The translations under genes and the position numbers were made by a program. This document shows positions 36,910 through 45,744 of a DNA stretch of 64,000 nt, piece by piece; within the stretch, counting starts at the first letter, position 1, and each line of letters begins with the position of its first letter. The stretch spans positions 372,001 to 436,000 of the forward strand of contig CAVTJP010000002.1 of the NCBI GenBank assembly GCA_963735085.1, written 5' to 3'. The notes beneath the pieces were generated by a model, which worked only from the letters and a program-made list of their open reading frames with translations, had not been told where the DNA came from and did no database searches. This DNA is from DATJGR01 sp963735085. GTDB lineage: Bacteria; Pseudomonadota; Gammaproteobacteria; Pseudomonadales; Azotimanducaceae.

Positions 36910-36929
36910 TACTGTAAATCCATACATAT
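36910..36929 (+). promoter_or_regulatory. Candidate LexA (SOS) operator
   Basis: The site reads TACTGT-N8-ACAT, i.e. CTG-N10-CAT, against the E. coli consensus CTG-N10-CAG; 14 of 20 bases match the full consensus. It lies just ahead of a perfect TATAAT and a DNA-repair operon, the usual place for LexA repression. Confidence 0.45.
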
Positions 36930-36936
36930 CTGTCTC

Positions 36937-36942
36937 TATAAT
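36937..36942 (+). promoter_or_regulatory. TATAAT -10 box of the nuclease-helicase operon
   Basis: A perfect sigma70 -10 hexamer 30 bases before the GTG start. The base-pair-17-distant -35 (TGTAAA) is poor, which fits a regulated promoter overlapping the LexA-like site. Confidence 0.5.
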
Positions 36943-36971
36943 GCTGTGCAACCCTGCTGCAGCGATCGGCC

Positions 36972-38591
36972 GTGCCTGTACTGCGCCCAAATGCGCCTCC
37001 ACCACCCGACTACTACGCGAACAATCTGCTGCGGGTTGTCGAAACGGTGTCGCGGCAGTATAGCGACATCCTCGAGGATCGAGAGCGCAACTATCTGAAT
37101 CAGGTGCGGTCGCTGTCGACTGAAGCTCGTCGTCTTTACGCGCGTTTGCTGATGCGCAAGGGACCGTTGATCCGCATCGAATCGCTCAGCTACCGCGAAT
37201 TGACCAGCCTGCCGCGTGCACTCGAAGAACTCGAGATTGCCGCGCTGGTGCAGCGAAATCCGCCGGTTCCGGCAGATCAGGCGCTTGCGACCTTGAAGCG
37301 AGCCGAACTCGACGCCGCCTTCCCGCACGCGCGGCGCGGCGCGGCGCGGAAAGATACGCAGATCGCCATGATTGCGGCGCGCTACCTGGATTGGAGCATT
37401 CACGCGCGCGTCGGCAACGCGCATCCGGTCTGTAGCGTGATCGATCGCGAGGTCATCGAGACGTTGCAGATCCTGTTCTTCGGTGACGCGCGCACCGACC
37501 TCAGTACGCTGGTACTCGAAGACCTGGGCATGCTCCGCTTCGAATGCTACGACCTTGATCCGGACCGACGTCAGTTCAGTGATCGATCGGAACTCGACGA
37601 TTATCTGGCGATGCAGTCGCTGCGCGACGCGCTGCGCGCGTTGGAAACGCGCTGGCAACGCAACGAGGCAGAGGCCGTACTCGACACGTTATGGCCAATT
37701 CGGTCGCCGCGCGCACTCGAACGGCTGCGCGGCGGCCTGATCAATAGGCTTGGCCGCTGCGCCGAACGCGCCGGTGATGCCGACATCGCGACGCGGGCAT
37801 ATGCGCGTGCATCACGCGCGCCTGGTCGGGAACGTCACGCGCGTCTGCTGCGGCGGCTCGGTGACGATGCCGCGGCGACGGCGCTGCTCGATGCGATCGA
37901 GGGCGCACCGTTGTGTGCGGGCGAGCGTTATTTCGCGCAAGGGTTTCGTGTCGGTCGGCGCGCGCGGCCGCCCGCAATCCCCGAGCGGGTGTTGCGCCTG
38001 CCGGGTCCGGTGGAAACGAATGTCGAAGCGGCGGCATTGGCGGCGCTGACGCGCGACGGCGGTAGTGGACGTCACCTCGAGAACCTGCTGCCGCTCGGCA
38101 TGTTGGGGTTGGCGTTCTGGGATGTCGTGTTTGCGCAGGTTGACTCTGCGTTCGTCAATCCCTATCAGGATCGTCCGGTGGATTTGTACTGGCATGATTT
38201 TCGAGCCGCACGCAAACAACTGATCGAATCGAGAATGACCGAGCTGTGTGGCGAAAGTGCGGTTGCGCAAGCGGTATGCGCGACGGCGCACGCGAAGCGC
38301 GGCATCTGCAATGCGTTGGTCGATTGGCGCGCGCTCGATCTGCAATTGATCAGTTGCGCGAGCGCAGCGGTACCGAATCAGACATGGCTGGCGTTGTTCG
38401 ACTACATGCTCGACGATCTCGAACAGACGCGCAGGGGCTTCCCGGACTTGGCGCTGTTCTTCGGACGAGGACGCTATCAGTTCGTCGAAGTGAAGGGGCC
38501 CGGCGATCAACTGCGCCGCGAACAACGTTTGTGGTTCGATTTTTTTACGAAGGCAAATGTGCCCGCATTCGTGTTACGCGTGGAATGGTAG
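36972..38591 (+). CDS. FAN1-like VRR-NUC domain nuclease
   Basis: 539 residues. The N-terminal 100 residues (DYYANNLLRVVETVSRQY, LSTEARRLYARLLMRKGPLIR) form the helical DNA-binding part typical of bacterial FAN1-like proteins; the middle is helical repeats; and the C-terminus is the VRR-NUC nuclease with PD at PDLALFFGRGRYQ and E-x-K in FVEVKGPGDQLRREQR. In eukaryotes FAN1 cuts interstrand crosslinks and flaps, and bacterial forms act likewise in vitro. The start is GTG (MPVLRPNAPPPP). It overlaps the following helicase gene by seven bases. Confidence 0.9.
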   Translation: MPVLRPNAPPPPDYYANNLLRVVETVSRQYSDILEDRERNYLNQVRSLSTEARRLYARLLMRKGPLIRIESLSYRELTSLPRALEELEIAALVQRNPPVPADQALATLKRAELDAAFPHARRGAARKDTQIAMIAARYLDWSIHARVGNAHPVCSVIDREVIETLQILFFGDARTDLSTLVLEDLGMLRFECYDLDPDRRQFSDRSELDDYLAMQSLRDALRALETRWQRNEAEAVLDTLWPIRSPRALERLRGGLINRLGRCAERAGDADIATRAYARASRAPGRERHARLLRRLGDDAAATALLDAIEGAPLCAGERYFAQGFRVGRRARPPAIPERVLRLPGPVETNVEAAALAALTRDGGSGRHLENLLPLGMLGLAFWDVVFAQVDSAFVNPYQDRPVDLYWHDFRAARKQLIESRMTELCGESAVAQAVCATAHAKRGICNALVDWRALDLQLISCASAAVPNQTWLALFDYMLDDLEQTRRGFPDLALFFGRGRYQFVEVKGPGDQLRREQRLWFDFFTKANVPAFVLRVEW

Positions 38592-40915
38592 TGTCCGTCC
38601 CGCCGGTGCGACTCAAGCTGGCCATTCGGACGCTCGCCGAGTTGACCTGTCGCGACGGTGACATTCATTTTCGCTACGACGAGGCGACGCAGAGCCGGGA
38701 AGGCATCGACGTTCAAAAGCGTCTGCAGCGTCATCGCGACGCGAGCTATCAGCGCGAGGTTCCGGTCGCCTGTATCTGGCGTGACGGCGATGTAGAACTG
38801 GAACTGGGCGGCCGCGCGGATGGCTGCGATATCACCGAAGGCGTCGTTGAGGAGTTCAAAACTACCCGCACCGATCCTGCGCGGCTGTTCGCGCACGCGG
38901 GTAGTGTGCATCGCGGTCAGTTGAGACTGTACGCGGCGCTGCTGGCGCGCGAGCAGGCCGAACGGGAATGGTTGCTGCGGCTGCTGTATTGCGACGCCGA
39001 TACGGATGCGGTGACACCGTTCGACGAGCGCATGACGCGGGCCGAACTCGAAGCATTTCTGCAGCAATGCTGCACGCGCCTGGCGCAATCGCTGCGCGCA
39101 CTGCGCGCGCATCGTCTGATGCGCGACGCGCACCTCGCGCAGCTGCAGTTTCCGTTTGCGACGTTTCGCCCGGCGCAACGATCGCTGGCTGCCGCGGTGT
39201 ATCGCACTGTGCGTGACGGTGGCGCGCTGTTGTTCGAAGCGCCAACCGGCAGCGGCAAGACGCTCAGTGCGCTATTTCCCGCGTTGATCGCGATGGGCAA
39301 AGCGGCCACCGATCGCATTGTGTTTCTGAGTTCGCGAACCACCGGACAGGCGGCTGCACAGGCGAGCATCGATCTACTCGGCGCCGACGACGCAATCCGG
39401 CGGATCACGGTGACCGCAAAAGCGAAGATTTGTTTCATGCCGGAACCGGTGTGCGATCCAGCAATTTGTCCGTACGCCCGTGGCTACTACGATCGCAGTG
39501 CAGCGGCCGTTGCCGAATTGCTCGATGTCGGAACCATGAGCCGCAACGCGATCGAAGCAGTCGCACGAGCGCATCAGGTGTGCCCGTTTGAACTGTCGCT
39601 CGATGCGGCGGTGTGGGCCGACGTGGTGATTTGCGATTACAACTACGTATTCGACCCCGTGGTGCGCCTCAAGCGGCTCGCTGGCGTGACCGGCGACCGT
39701 ATCGCACTGCTGATCGATGAAGCGCACCAGCTCGGGGATCGTGTGCGCGAGGCATTGTCCACGACATTTTCGCGCAGCCTGATAGCACGCGCCCGCGGCA
39801 GGCTGTCGAGCGTGCCGGCGAAGCGCGCCGCAGCTTTGGACCGCCGCCTGACCGCATTGCGACGTAGCGCGGTCGCTGAGAAGGGTTTGGACCGCGATGC
39901 ATTCGAATGCCGTGTAGAACGGCCGGATGCACTGTTGCGCACCGCGGAGACTTTATTCGAAGCGTTGGCCGCCGAAGGCGACCATGGGCCATCGGATCCC
40001 GCGATCACCGAACTTCTGTTCGGGCTGTTCCGCCTGCTGCGGGTGGCGGGCTGGTTCGATCCGCAGCGCTATGCGATCTTTCTGCGCGGCCGACGCCACG
40101 AGATCGAACTCGATGTGCGCTGCCTGGATCCGAGCGAATCGATTGCCGAGACGTTGAAGGAGTATCGCGCGCATGTTCGCTTTTCGGCGACGCTGTCGCC
40201 ATTCGATGCGACCGGTCGCGCGCATGGTCAACCGGATGCGCGCACGCTGCGGTTGCCGTCACCATTTCGGCCGGATCAGCTCGGGGTTTTCGTGGTACCG
40301 GACATCGGCACGCTGTATCGGCAGCGCGAAGCTTCGTTGCCTGAATTGGTGCGCGTGTTGCGCTGTGTCGTGACAGCGAGAACCGGGAACTATCTGATCG
40401 CGCTGCCGTCATTCGAATATCTCGACCGTGTCGCGCGTGCGTACACCGAGGCGTTTGGCCAACAGTCGATCGTGCGGCAGTCGCGCGGTATGTCGGATGA
40501 ATCGCGCGAGGCGTTCATTGGCGCGTTTGTCGAAGGCAGCGGCGTCGTCGGATTTGTCGTACTCGGTGGCGTGTTCACGGAATCCATCGATCTGCCCGGG
40601 GATTCTTTGACCGGCATCGTGGTGGTTGGCATCGGTTTGCCGCCGCCAAGCCTCGAACGAAACGAAATGGCGCGTATGTTCGGTTCGTGGGGTCGCGTGC
40701 TCGCGTTCGAGCAACCCGCGATGACCCGTGTGGTTCAGGCTGCCGGCCGACTCATCCGACGTGATACCGACCGGGGCGTTGTGTGTTTGATCGATCGGCG
40801 ATTCGCAACCAGCGAGTACGCTCCTTATCTGCCGCGCCATTGGCAACCCGTTTGCGCGACGAGCGACGAGTTGGCTATGAAGCTGAAAGGGTTCTGGCAG
40901 GCCACACCGATCTGA
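38585..40915 (+). CDS. XPD/DinG-like iron-sulfur helicase with N-terminal RecB-type nuclease domain
   Basis: A 776-residue superfamily 2 helicase. Residues 1-150 form a PD-(D/E)xK (RecB/Cas4-like) domain: D in LGGRADGCDITEG and E-x-K in VVEEFKTTR near residue 88. Walker A is EAPTGSGKT at about 217, the DEAH box LLIDEAHQLGDRV is near 377, and motif VI is QAAGRLIRRDTDRGVV. Four cysteines (KICFMPEPVCDPAICPYARG and HQVCPFEL) match the [4Fe-4S] clamp of XPD/DinG/YoaA. The start overlaps the FAN1-like gene. Together they look like a two-part lesion or crosslink repair unit. Confidence 0.9.
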   Translation: MVVSVPPVRLKLAIRTLAELTCRDGDIHFRYDEATQSREGIDVQKRLQRHRDASYQREVPVACIWRDGDVELELGGRADGCDITEGVVEEFKTTRTDPARLFAHAGSVHRGQLRLYAALLAREQAEREWLLRLLYCDADTDAVTPFDERMTRAELEAFLQQCCTRLAQSLRALRAHRLMRDAHLAQLQFPFATFRPAQRSLAAAVYRTVRDGGALLFEAPTGSGKTLSALFPALIAMGKAATDRIVFLSSRTTGQAAAQASIDLLGADDAIRRITVTAKAKICFMPEPVCDPAICPYARGYYDRSAAAVAELLDVGTMSRNAIEAVARAHQVCPFELSLDAAVWADVVICDYNYVFDPVVRLKRLAGVTGDRIALLIDEAHQLGDRVREALSTTFSRSLIARARGRLSSVPAKRAAALDRRLTALRRSAVAEKGLDRDAFECRVERPDALLRTAETLFEALAAEGDHGPSDPAITELLFGLFRLLRVAGWFDPQRYAIFLRGRRHEIELDVRCLDPSESIAETLKEYRAHVRFSATLSPFDATGRAHGQPDARTLRLPSPFRPDQLGVFVVPDIGTLYRQREASLPELVRVLRCVVTARTGNYLIALPSFEYLDRVARAYTEAFGQQSIVRQSRGMSDESREAFIGAFVEGSGVVGFVVLGGVFTESIDLPGDSLTGIVVVGIGLPPPSLERNEMARMFGSWGRVLAFEQPAMTRVVQAAGRLIRRDTDRGVVCLIDRRFATSEYAPYLPRHWQPVCATSDELAMKLKGFWQATPI

Positions 40916-40992
40916 CACCGCAACCGTGTGCTAATCTGCCGCCTGAATTTTTCTGGCTCCATTTCTTTCGGTAACTCTTCTGGCAACATCGC

Positions 40993-42420
40993 ATGATATT
41001 TCGCCGCACGAAGATCATCTGTACGATCGGGCCCGCGACCGCGAGCTACGACATGCTCGAGCAGCTTCAGCGTGCCGGCATGAACGTGGCGCGATTGAAT
41101 ATGTCGCACGCAGATCATGCCGGCGCTGCGAAGATCGTCGGCTGGATCCGCACGCTGAACCGTAAGGTGCAATATCCGGTCGCGATTCTGCTCGACACGC
41201 AGGGCCCGGAGATCAGAACCGGTGTGGTTGCGCAGCCGATGCTTCTCAACGCGGGCGATGTCGTGTCATTGACGGTGCGTGGCGAAGTGGATGTCGAACA
41301 TCGGTCGATTCAGGTCAATTACGAAGATCTGGTGACGTCGGTCAAGGTCGGTGACCGCGTCACGATCGATAACGGTCTGATCAATTTCGATGTGCTCGAA
41401 AAGGACGGTCCGTATCTGACATGTCGTGTCGTCGACGGCGGCACGCTTGGCAGTAAACGACACGTCAATCTTCCCGGTGTCCGCGTCAATCTGCCGTCGA
41501 TCACCGAGAAGGATGTCGCCGATATAGAGTGGGGCGTGGCGAACGACATCGATTTCATCGCATTGTCGTTCGTGCGTTCCGCTGAAGACATCGCCCAGTT
41601 GCGTCGGCTGCTGGGCGCGAAGGTTCACGGCATCAAGATTATCGCGAAGATAGAAGACCGCGAAGGTGTCGCCAACATGGAGGAGATTGCACGCGCCGCA
41701 GACGGCATCATGGTGGCGCGCGGCGACCTTGGCATCGAGACGAATATTGCCGAGATGCCCAACCTGCAGCGCACGATCATCCGAAAATGTGCGATGCTCG
41801 GGCGTCGCAGTATCGTGGCGACACATCTGCTCGAATCGATGATCGGCAACCCGATTCCCACGCGCGCCGAGGTAACCGACGTTGCCAATGCGATCTACGA
41901 AGGTGTCGATGCGGTGATGCTGTCTGGCGAAACAGGCATTGGGCGGTATCCGGTGCGCTGTGTCGTACAGCTGGACGAAATCGCGCGGACCAGTGAAAAG
42001 CTGCCCAGCCTGGGTTTCGAACGCGAACTGATTGCGATGTCCGACAAACAGCATCTGGCGACGTCTGCCGCGCGGCTGGCTGAATCGATCGACGCGGCCG
42101 GGATCGTCGTAATCACGCGACGCGGTATCATGGCCGACCTCGTAACGAACTGCCGGCCGCGCTCTGCGCCGATCTATGCGTTCACGAACAACAGCCAGAC
42201 GCGTAGGCGCCTGATGCTGAATCGCGCCGTGATCAGCTTCCGTACGCCATTCTCGACGGACCCGGAGAAAACGTTGGCAACGGCATTCACGACGCTGATG
42301 CAGCGGGAAGGGCTTGCTGCCGATTCCAAAGTGGTGGTTATTTCGGACGTGCTCGCACAGCAGAGAGTGGACGCCATCCAGATTCGTTTGCTGAATTCCA
42401 CCGCGGACGTGGTGGTATGA
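40993..42420 (+). CDS. pyk: Pyruvate kinase
   Basis: A 475-residue glycolytic enzyme making pyruvate and ATP from PEP and ADP. Signatures: RRTKIICTIGPATASYDML at the N-terminus, LLDTQGPEIRTGVV, the active-site lysine motif IIAKIEDREGVANMEEI, and the metal site DGIMVARGDLGIETN. The length fits type II (PykA-like) bacterial enzymes, usually activated by AMP or sugar phosphates; the effector is not visible in sequence. The start MIFRRTKI follows a weak ribosome site. It stands alone between the helicase and a convergent permease. Confidence 0.95.
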   Translation: MIFRRTKIICTIGPATASYDMLEQLQRAGMNVARLNMSHADHAGAAKIVGWIRTLNRKVQYPVAILLDTQGPEIRTGVVAQPMLLNAGDVVSLTVRGEVDVEHRSIQVNYEDLVTSVKVGDRVTIDNGLINFDVLEKDGPYLTCRVVDGGTLGSKRHVNLPGVRVNLPSITEKDVADIEWGVANDIDFIALSFVRSAEDIAQLRRLLGAKVHGIKIIAKIEDREGVANMEEIARAADGIMVARGDLGIETNIAEMPNLQRTIIRKCAMLGRRSIVATHLLESMIGNPIPTRAEVTDVANAIYEGVDAVMLSGETGIGRYPVRCVVQLDEIARTSEKLPSLGFERELIAMSDKQHLATSAARLAESIDAAGIVVITRRGIMADLVTNCRPRSAPIYAFTNNSQTRRRLMLNRAVISFRTPFSTDPEKTLATAFTTLMQREGLAADSKVVVISDVLAQQRVDAIQIRLLNSTADVVV

Positions 42421-42444
42421 GCGGGTTGCGCTAACTGGTTGCTG

Positions 42445-43272
42445 CTAACGAGCGAACGCGGTCCAAATCATCCGTAATGAAACGATGATCAGCAGCGCGC
42501 CGAACGCTCTCCTCAGCGGTAACGGTTGCAGCCGGTGGGCGAGGCGGACACCGACGGGTGCAGCCAGCATCGTTGCGGCGGCAATGCACACGAGCGCGGG
42601 CAGGAAGACATAACCGAGCAACCCGTCATTGAGGTGCGTGACGTTCCAGCCGCGCGTGATGTAGCCCAACGAACCGGCGATGGCGATCGGAAATCCCAGC
42701 AGGCTCGCAGTGGCCGTCGCCCGATGCATCGGGACGTTGTAATAGATGAGAGTGGGCACGATGACGTTGCCACCGCCGATGCCCGCGATTCCGGAGACGA
42801 GCCCTGCGCCGGCGGCGATGCCTGCCGATCCGGCCGAGCCGGGCAGGATTCGGTGTGCGGCTGGGCGCCAGTTTGTCAGCATCACGATCGACACAAATGC
42901 CAGAAACATACCAATGGCAGTGCGAAGCGCGGTGAGGGAGAGCATGGCGGCGACAAAGCCGGCAGCATAACTGGTCAGTATCAGCATCGGCGTAAAGCGG
43001 CGTGCAATCTGCCACTCAACCATGCCGGCACGTGCCTGCGTCATCGCGGCGGCGCCGCTGGTGAAGATAATGCTCGCCAGCGACGTGCCGACGGCAACGA
43101 GGGTAGGACCATTGCCGCCACCCGCGTGACCGGCCAGGGCGCCGGTGCGGTCGAACAGAAAAACGAGCGCGGGTACCACAATGACGCCGCCGCCGATACC
43201 CAGCAGGCCGCCTAAAGTTCCTGCTACGACGCCGACAAGCAGGCAAACAATGGTGAAAAGCAGGCTGGGCAA
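42445..43272 (-). CDS. TSUP-family sulfite/organosulfur permease (TauE/SafE)
   Basis: A 275-residue membrane protein with about eight helices. Both repeat motifs of the family are present: LVGVVAGTLGGLLGIGGGVIVVPAL at the N-terminus and GLVSGIAGIGGGNVIVPTLIYYN in the second half. TSUP proteins transport sulfite, sulfoacetate, taurine or related anions; no sulfur-metabolism neighbour narrows it down. The start is MPSLLFTIVCLL. It is divergent from the malonyl-CoA synthetase operon and convergent with pyk. Confidence 0.88.
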   Translation of the reverse strand: MPSLLFTIVCLLVGVVAGTLGGLLGIGGGVIVVPALVFLFDRTGALAGHAGGGNGPTLVAVGTSLASIIFTSGAAAMTQARAGMVEWQIARRFTPMLILTSYAAGFVAAMLSLTALRTAIGMFLAFVSIVMLTNWRPAAHRILPGSAGSAGIAAGAGLVSGIAGIGGGNVIVPTLIYYNVPMHRATATASLLGFPIAIAGSLGYITRGWNVTHLNDGLLGYVFLPALVCIAAATMLAAPVGVRLAHRLQPLPLRRAFGALLIIVSLRMIWTAFAR

Positions 43273-43354
43273 GTAGAGTAGGCCGTCCGCGGGACGACGA
43301 GTCTATGAGATCCGCGACACCCGGGCAATTCCGGGCCCAAATGACGAGTGGCTG

Positions 43355-44866
43355 ATGGCTAATCTATTCAACGCAATGAAGCGTGTGGCAGAAACACGCC
43401 GCAGCGCGATCGCGTTCGATTGCGGCGTGTCCGCCCGATACACCTTTTCGGATCTGTTGGCACGCAGCGCGCAATTTTCAGGCGCGTTGACGTCGATGGG
43501 TGTCCGCCCGGGTGACCGGGTGACGGTGCAGGTCGACAAGAGCATCGACGGGGTCTGGCTGTACCTGGCGGTGCTGCGAACCGGCGCGATCTACATGCCA
43601 TTGAATTCCGGCTATACCAGCGCGGAGATCGAATACTTCATCAGCGACGCAGAACCCGCATTGATTGTAGTGGAGCCTTCGCGACTCGAATCCGTCGAAC
43701 AGATTGTGGCCGCAACGGGCGTGTCTGCAACGGTCACGACGTTGGCACACATCGGCAAGCGCACTGAGCCCTTCCGCGAAGGCGCCAAGATCGAAGACGT
43801 CGTCGAACGAGCCGACAATGAGACCGCCGCGATTGTGTACACCTCCGGCACCACTGGCCGTTCCAAAGGCGCAATGATCAGCCACGGCAATCTTGCTTCG
43901 AATGCCAACGCGTTGATCGAGATATGGGGCTTCACATCGGACGATGTGATCGTTCACGCATTGCCGATTTATCACGTTCACGGTTTGTTCGTCGCGCTGC
44001 ACTGCGCGCTATTGTCGGGTGCGGCGACCCGGTTTTTGCCGCGCTTCGACATTGACGCCGTGCTCGACGCGCTGGTCGGCGCAACGGTGTTCATGGCTGT
44101 GCCGACCTACTATACGAGGCTGCTGGCGGCGCCGGACTTTCCGCGCGCGAATACATCGCTACGGTTGTGGGTATCCGGCTCCGCGCCGCTGCTGCCGGAA
44201 ACGTTCGCCGCATTCGAAGATCGTGTCGGTTCGAAAATTCTCGAACGCTACGGCATGACCGAAGCGGGCATGATCACATCCAATCCACTCGCCGGACCGC
44301 GCCTGCCTGGAACTGTTGGAACGCCATTGCCGGGAGTGGTTGCTCGTGCGCGGCGCAGCGACGGTTCTCTGGCGGCCGCTTCGGAACCAGGTGTTCTGGA
44401 GATTTCCGGACCTAATGTTTTTGCGGGCTACTGGCGCAACGTGGACAAGACGCGGTCCGCGTTCACGGCCGACGGCTATTTCGTTACCGGCGACGTCGTC
44501 ACGATCGATGCCGCGGGCGTGGTTTCGATTGTCGGACGGCAGAGCGATCTGGTGATCAGCGGCGGTCTCAATGTCTATCCGAAGGAGATCGAAGAGCACA
44601 TCGACGCACTGGATGGGGTGGTTGAATCCGCGGTGATCGGTGTGCCGCATCCGGACTTCGGAGAAGGCGTTGTTGCCGTAATCGATCGCGCGTCGGCGGC
44701 ATTGGATGAGGCGGATGTCATTGCGGCGCTGAGGACTGAACTTGCCGCATTCAAGTTGCCCAAGCGCGTCGTGTTCGTCGACGCGTTGCCTCGCAATGCG
44801 ATGGGCAAGGTGCAAAAGAAGGCGCTGAGAGAAACGTACCGGTGTCTGTTCGAGACATCGCCGTGA
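43355..44866 (+). CDS. matB: Malonyl-CoA synthetase
   Basis: A 503-residue ANL ligase. It starts MANLFNAMKRVAETR and shows the P-loop VYTSGTTGRSKGAMISH, the adenylate site ERYGMTEAGMITSNPL, the hinge FVTGDVVTIDAAGVVSIVGRQSDLVISGGLNVYPKEIE in outline, and the terminal lysine LPRNAMGKVQKKALRE. The N-terminal part and the MPLNSGYTSAEIEYFISDAEPALIVV segment are closest to MatB, which activates malonate and methylmalonate. Its stop overlaps the MORN-repeat gene (TGATG), tying it to the signalling genes that follow. Malonate use, or malonyl-CoA supply, is inferred. Confidence 0.85.
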   Translation: MANLFNAMKRVAETRRSAIAFDCGVSARYTFSDLLARSAQFSGALTSMGVRPGDRVTVQVDKSIDGVWLYLAVLRTGAIYMPLNSGYTSAEIEYFISDAEPALIVVEPSRLESVEQIVAATGVSATVTTLAHIGKRTEPFREGAKIEDVVERADNETAAIVYTSGTTGRSKGAMISHGNLASNANALIEIWGFTSDDVIVHALPIYHVHGLFVALHCALLSGAATRFLPRFDIDAVLDALVGATVFMAVPTYYTRLLAAPDFPRANTSLRLWVSGSAPLLPETFAAFEDRVGSKILERYGMTEAGMITSNPLAGPRLPGTVGTPLPGVVARARRSDGSLAAASEPGVLEISGPNVFAGYWRNVDKTRSAFTADGYFVTGDVVTIDAAGVVSIVGRQSDLVISGGLNVYPKEIEEHIDALDGVVESAVIGVPHPDFGEGVVAVIDRASAALDEADVIAALRTELAAFKLPKRVVFVDALPRNAMGKVQKKALRETYRCLFETSP

Positions 44867-45744
44867 TGTGGCGGTTGCGGGCAATGGCCACCGGTTTCGG
44901 ATTCGCGCTGTTCGTCGGCGCGCTGTTCGTTGGTACATTGTGGGTCACTCCGGGCACTGCAACGGCCGCTGCTGAGCCCGCGACGCAAAGGCATGTCGAA
45001 ATGCCTAACGGAGATGTATACGACGGCGAGATGATCGGTGAGGACCGCGACGGACAAGGCACCTATACGTGGGCCGATGGCAATCGCTACACGGGCCAGT
45101 TCGTACAGGACCACATCACCGGGCACGGCATTTTCGTGTGGGCGAATGCGGATCGTTACGAAGGCGATTTCATCAACGGCAAACGAACCGGACAGGGGAC
45201 ATATACCTGGCACAACGGTGAACGCTACAAAGGTCACTTCGAAGACAACCAATTGCAGGGGCAGGGCGAATTCTTCTGGCCGGACGGACGGCGCTACAAA
45301 GGCAACTTCGTCGCCGGCAAGAAGAGCGGTGAGGGAACTTTCGAATGGCCCAACGGCAACCGCTACGTGGGTCAGTTCGTCGATGATGCAAGAGCGGGAC
45401 TTGGCGTATTCGACTGGCGCGACGGAACTGTCTACGAGGGTAACTTCGCGCACAACAAAATGGATGGCTTTGGGGTCAAGAAGACGCCCGATGGCCAGGC
45501 AGAATTTCAACAATGGCGCGACGGTACGTTGGTGTTGGCGCAACCTCTCATTGCGGTGAAGAACTGCCAACTGACGATCGACGGCCGCCAATGGATGTTC
45601 CGGTCCAACACCTGCATCAACGGTCTCGCTCAGGGACGTGGCCCTGCCGTCAGTCTAGACGGTTCGCTGTATATATCCTCCGCTCACATCGTTCTAGGAC
45701 ATCTCGTTGAAGGCGACATCCGCTCACTTCGATCCAATGGCTGA
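44866..45744 (+). CDS. MORN-repeat protein, exported or membrane-anchored
   Basis: 292 residues. An N-terminal hydrophobic segment (GFGFALFVGALFVGTLWVT, ending TATAAAEPA) is a signal peptide or anchor. Seven MORN repeats of 23 residues follow, each of the form RYxGxFxxxxxxGxGxxxWxxGx (from VYDGEMIGEDRDGQG to VYEGNFAHNKMDGFG). A C-terminal 60-residue tail contains two cysteines (KNCQLTI, NTCINGL) that could pair. MORN repeats bind lipids or protein partners and are unusual in a bacterial kinase operon. An in-frame GTG lies 24 bases upstream of the ATG used. It overlaps the kinase gene by eight bases. Confidence 0.85.
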   Translation: MWRLRAMATGFGFALFVGALFVGTLWVTPGTATAAAEPATQRHVEMPNGDVYDGEMIGEDRDGQGTYTWADGNRYTGQFVQDHITGHGIFVWANADRYEGDFINGKRTGQGTYTWHNGERYKGHFEDNQLQGQGEFFWPDGRRYKGNFVAGKKSGEGTFEWPNGNRYVGQFVDDARAGLGVFDWRDGTVYEGNFAHNKMDGFGVKKTPDGQAEFQQWRDGTLVLAQPLIAVKNCQLTIDGRQWMFRSNTCINGLAQGRGPAVSLDGSLYISSAHIVLGHLVEGDIRSLRSNG

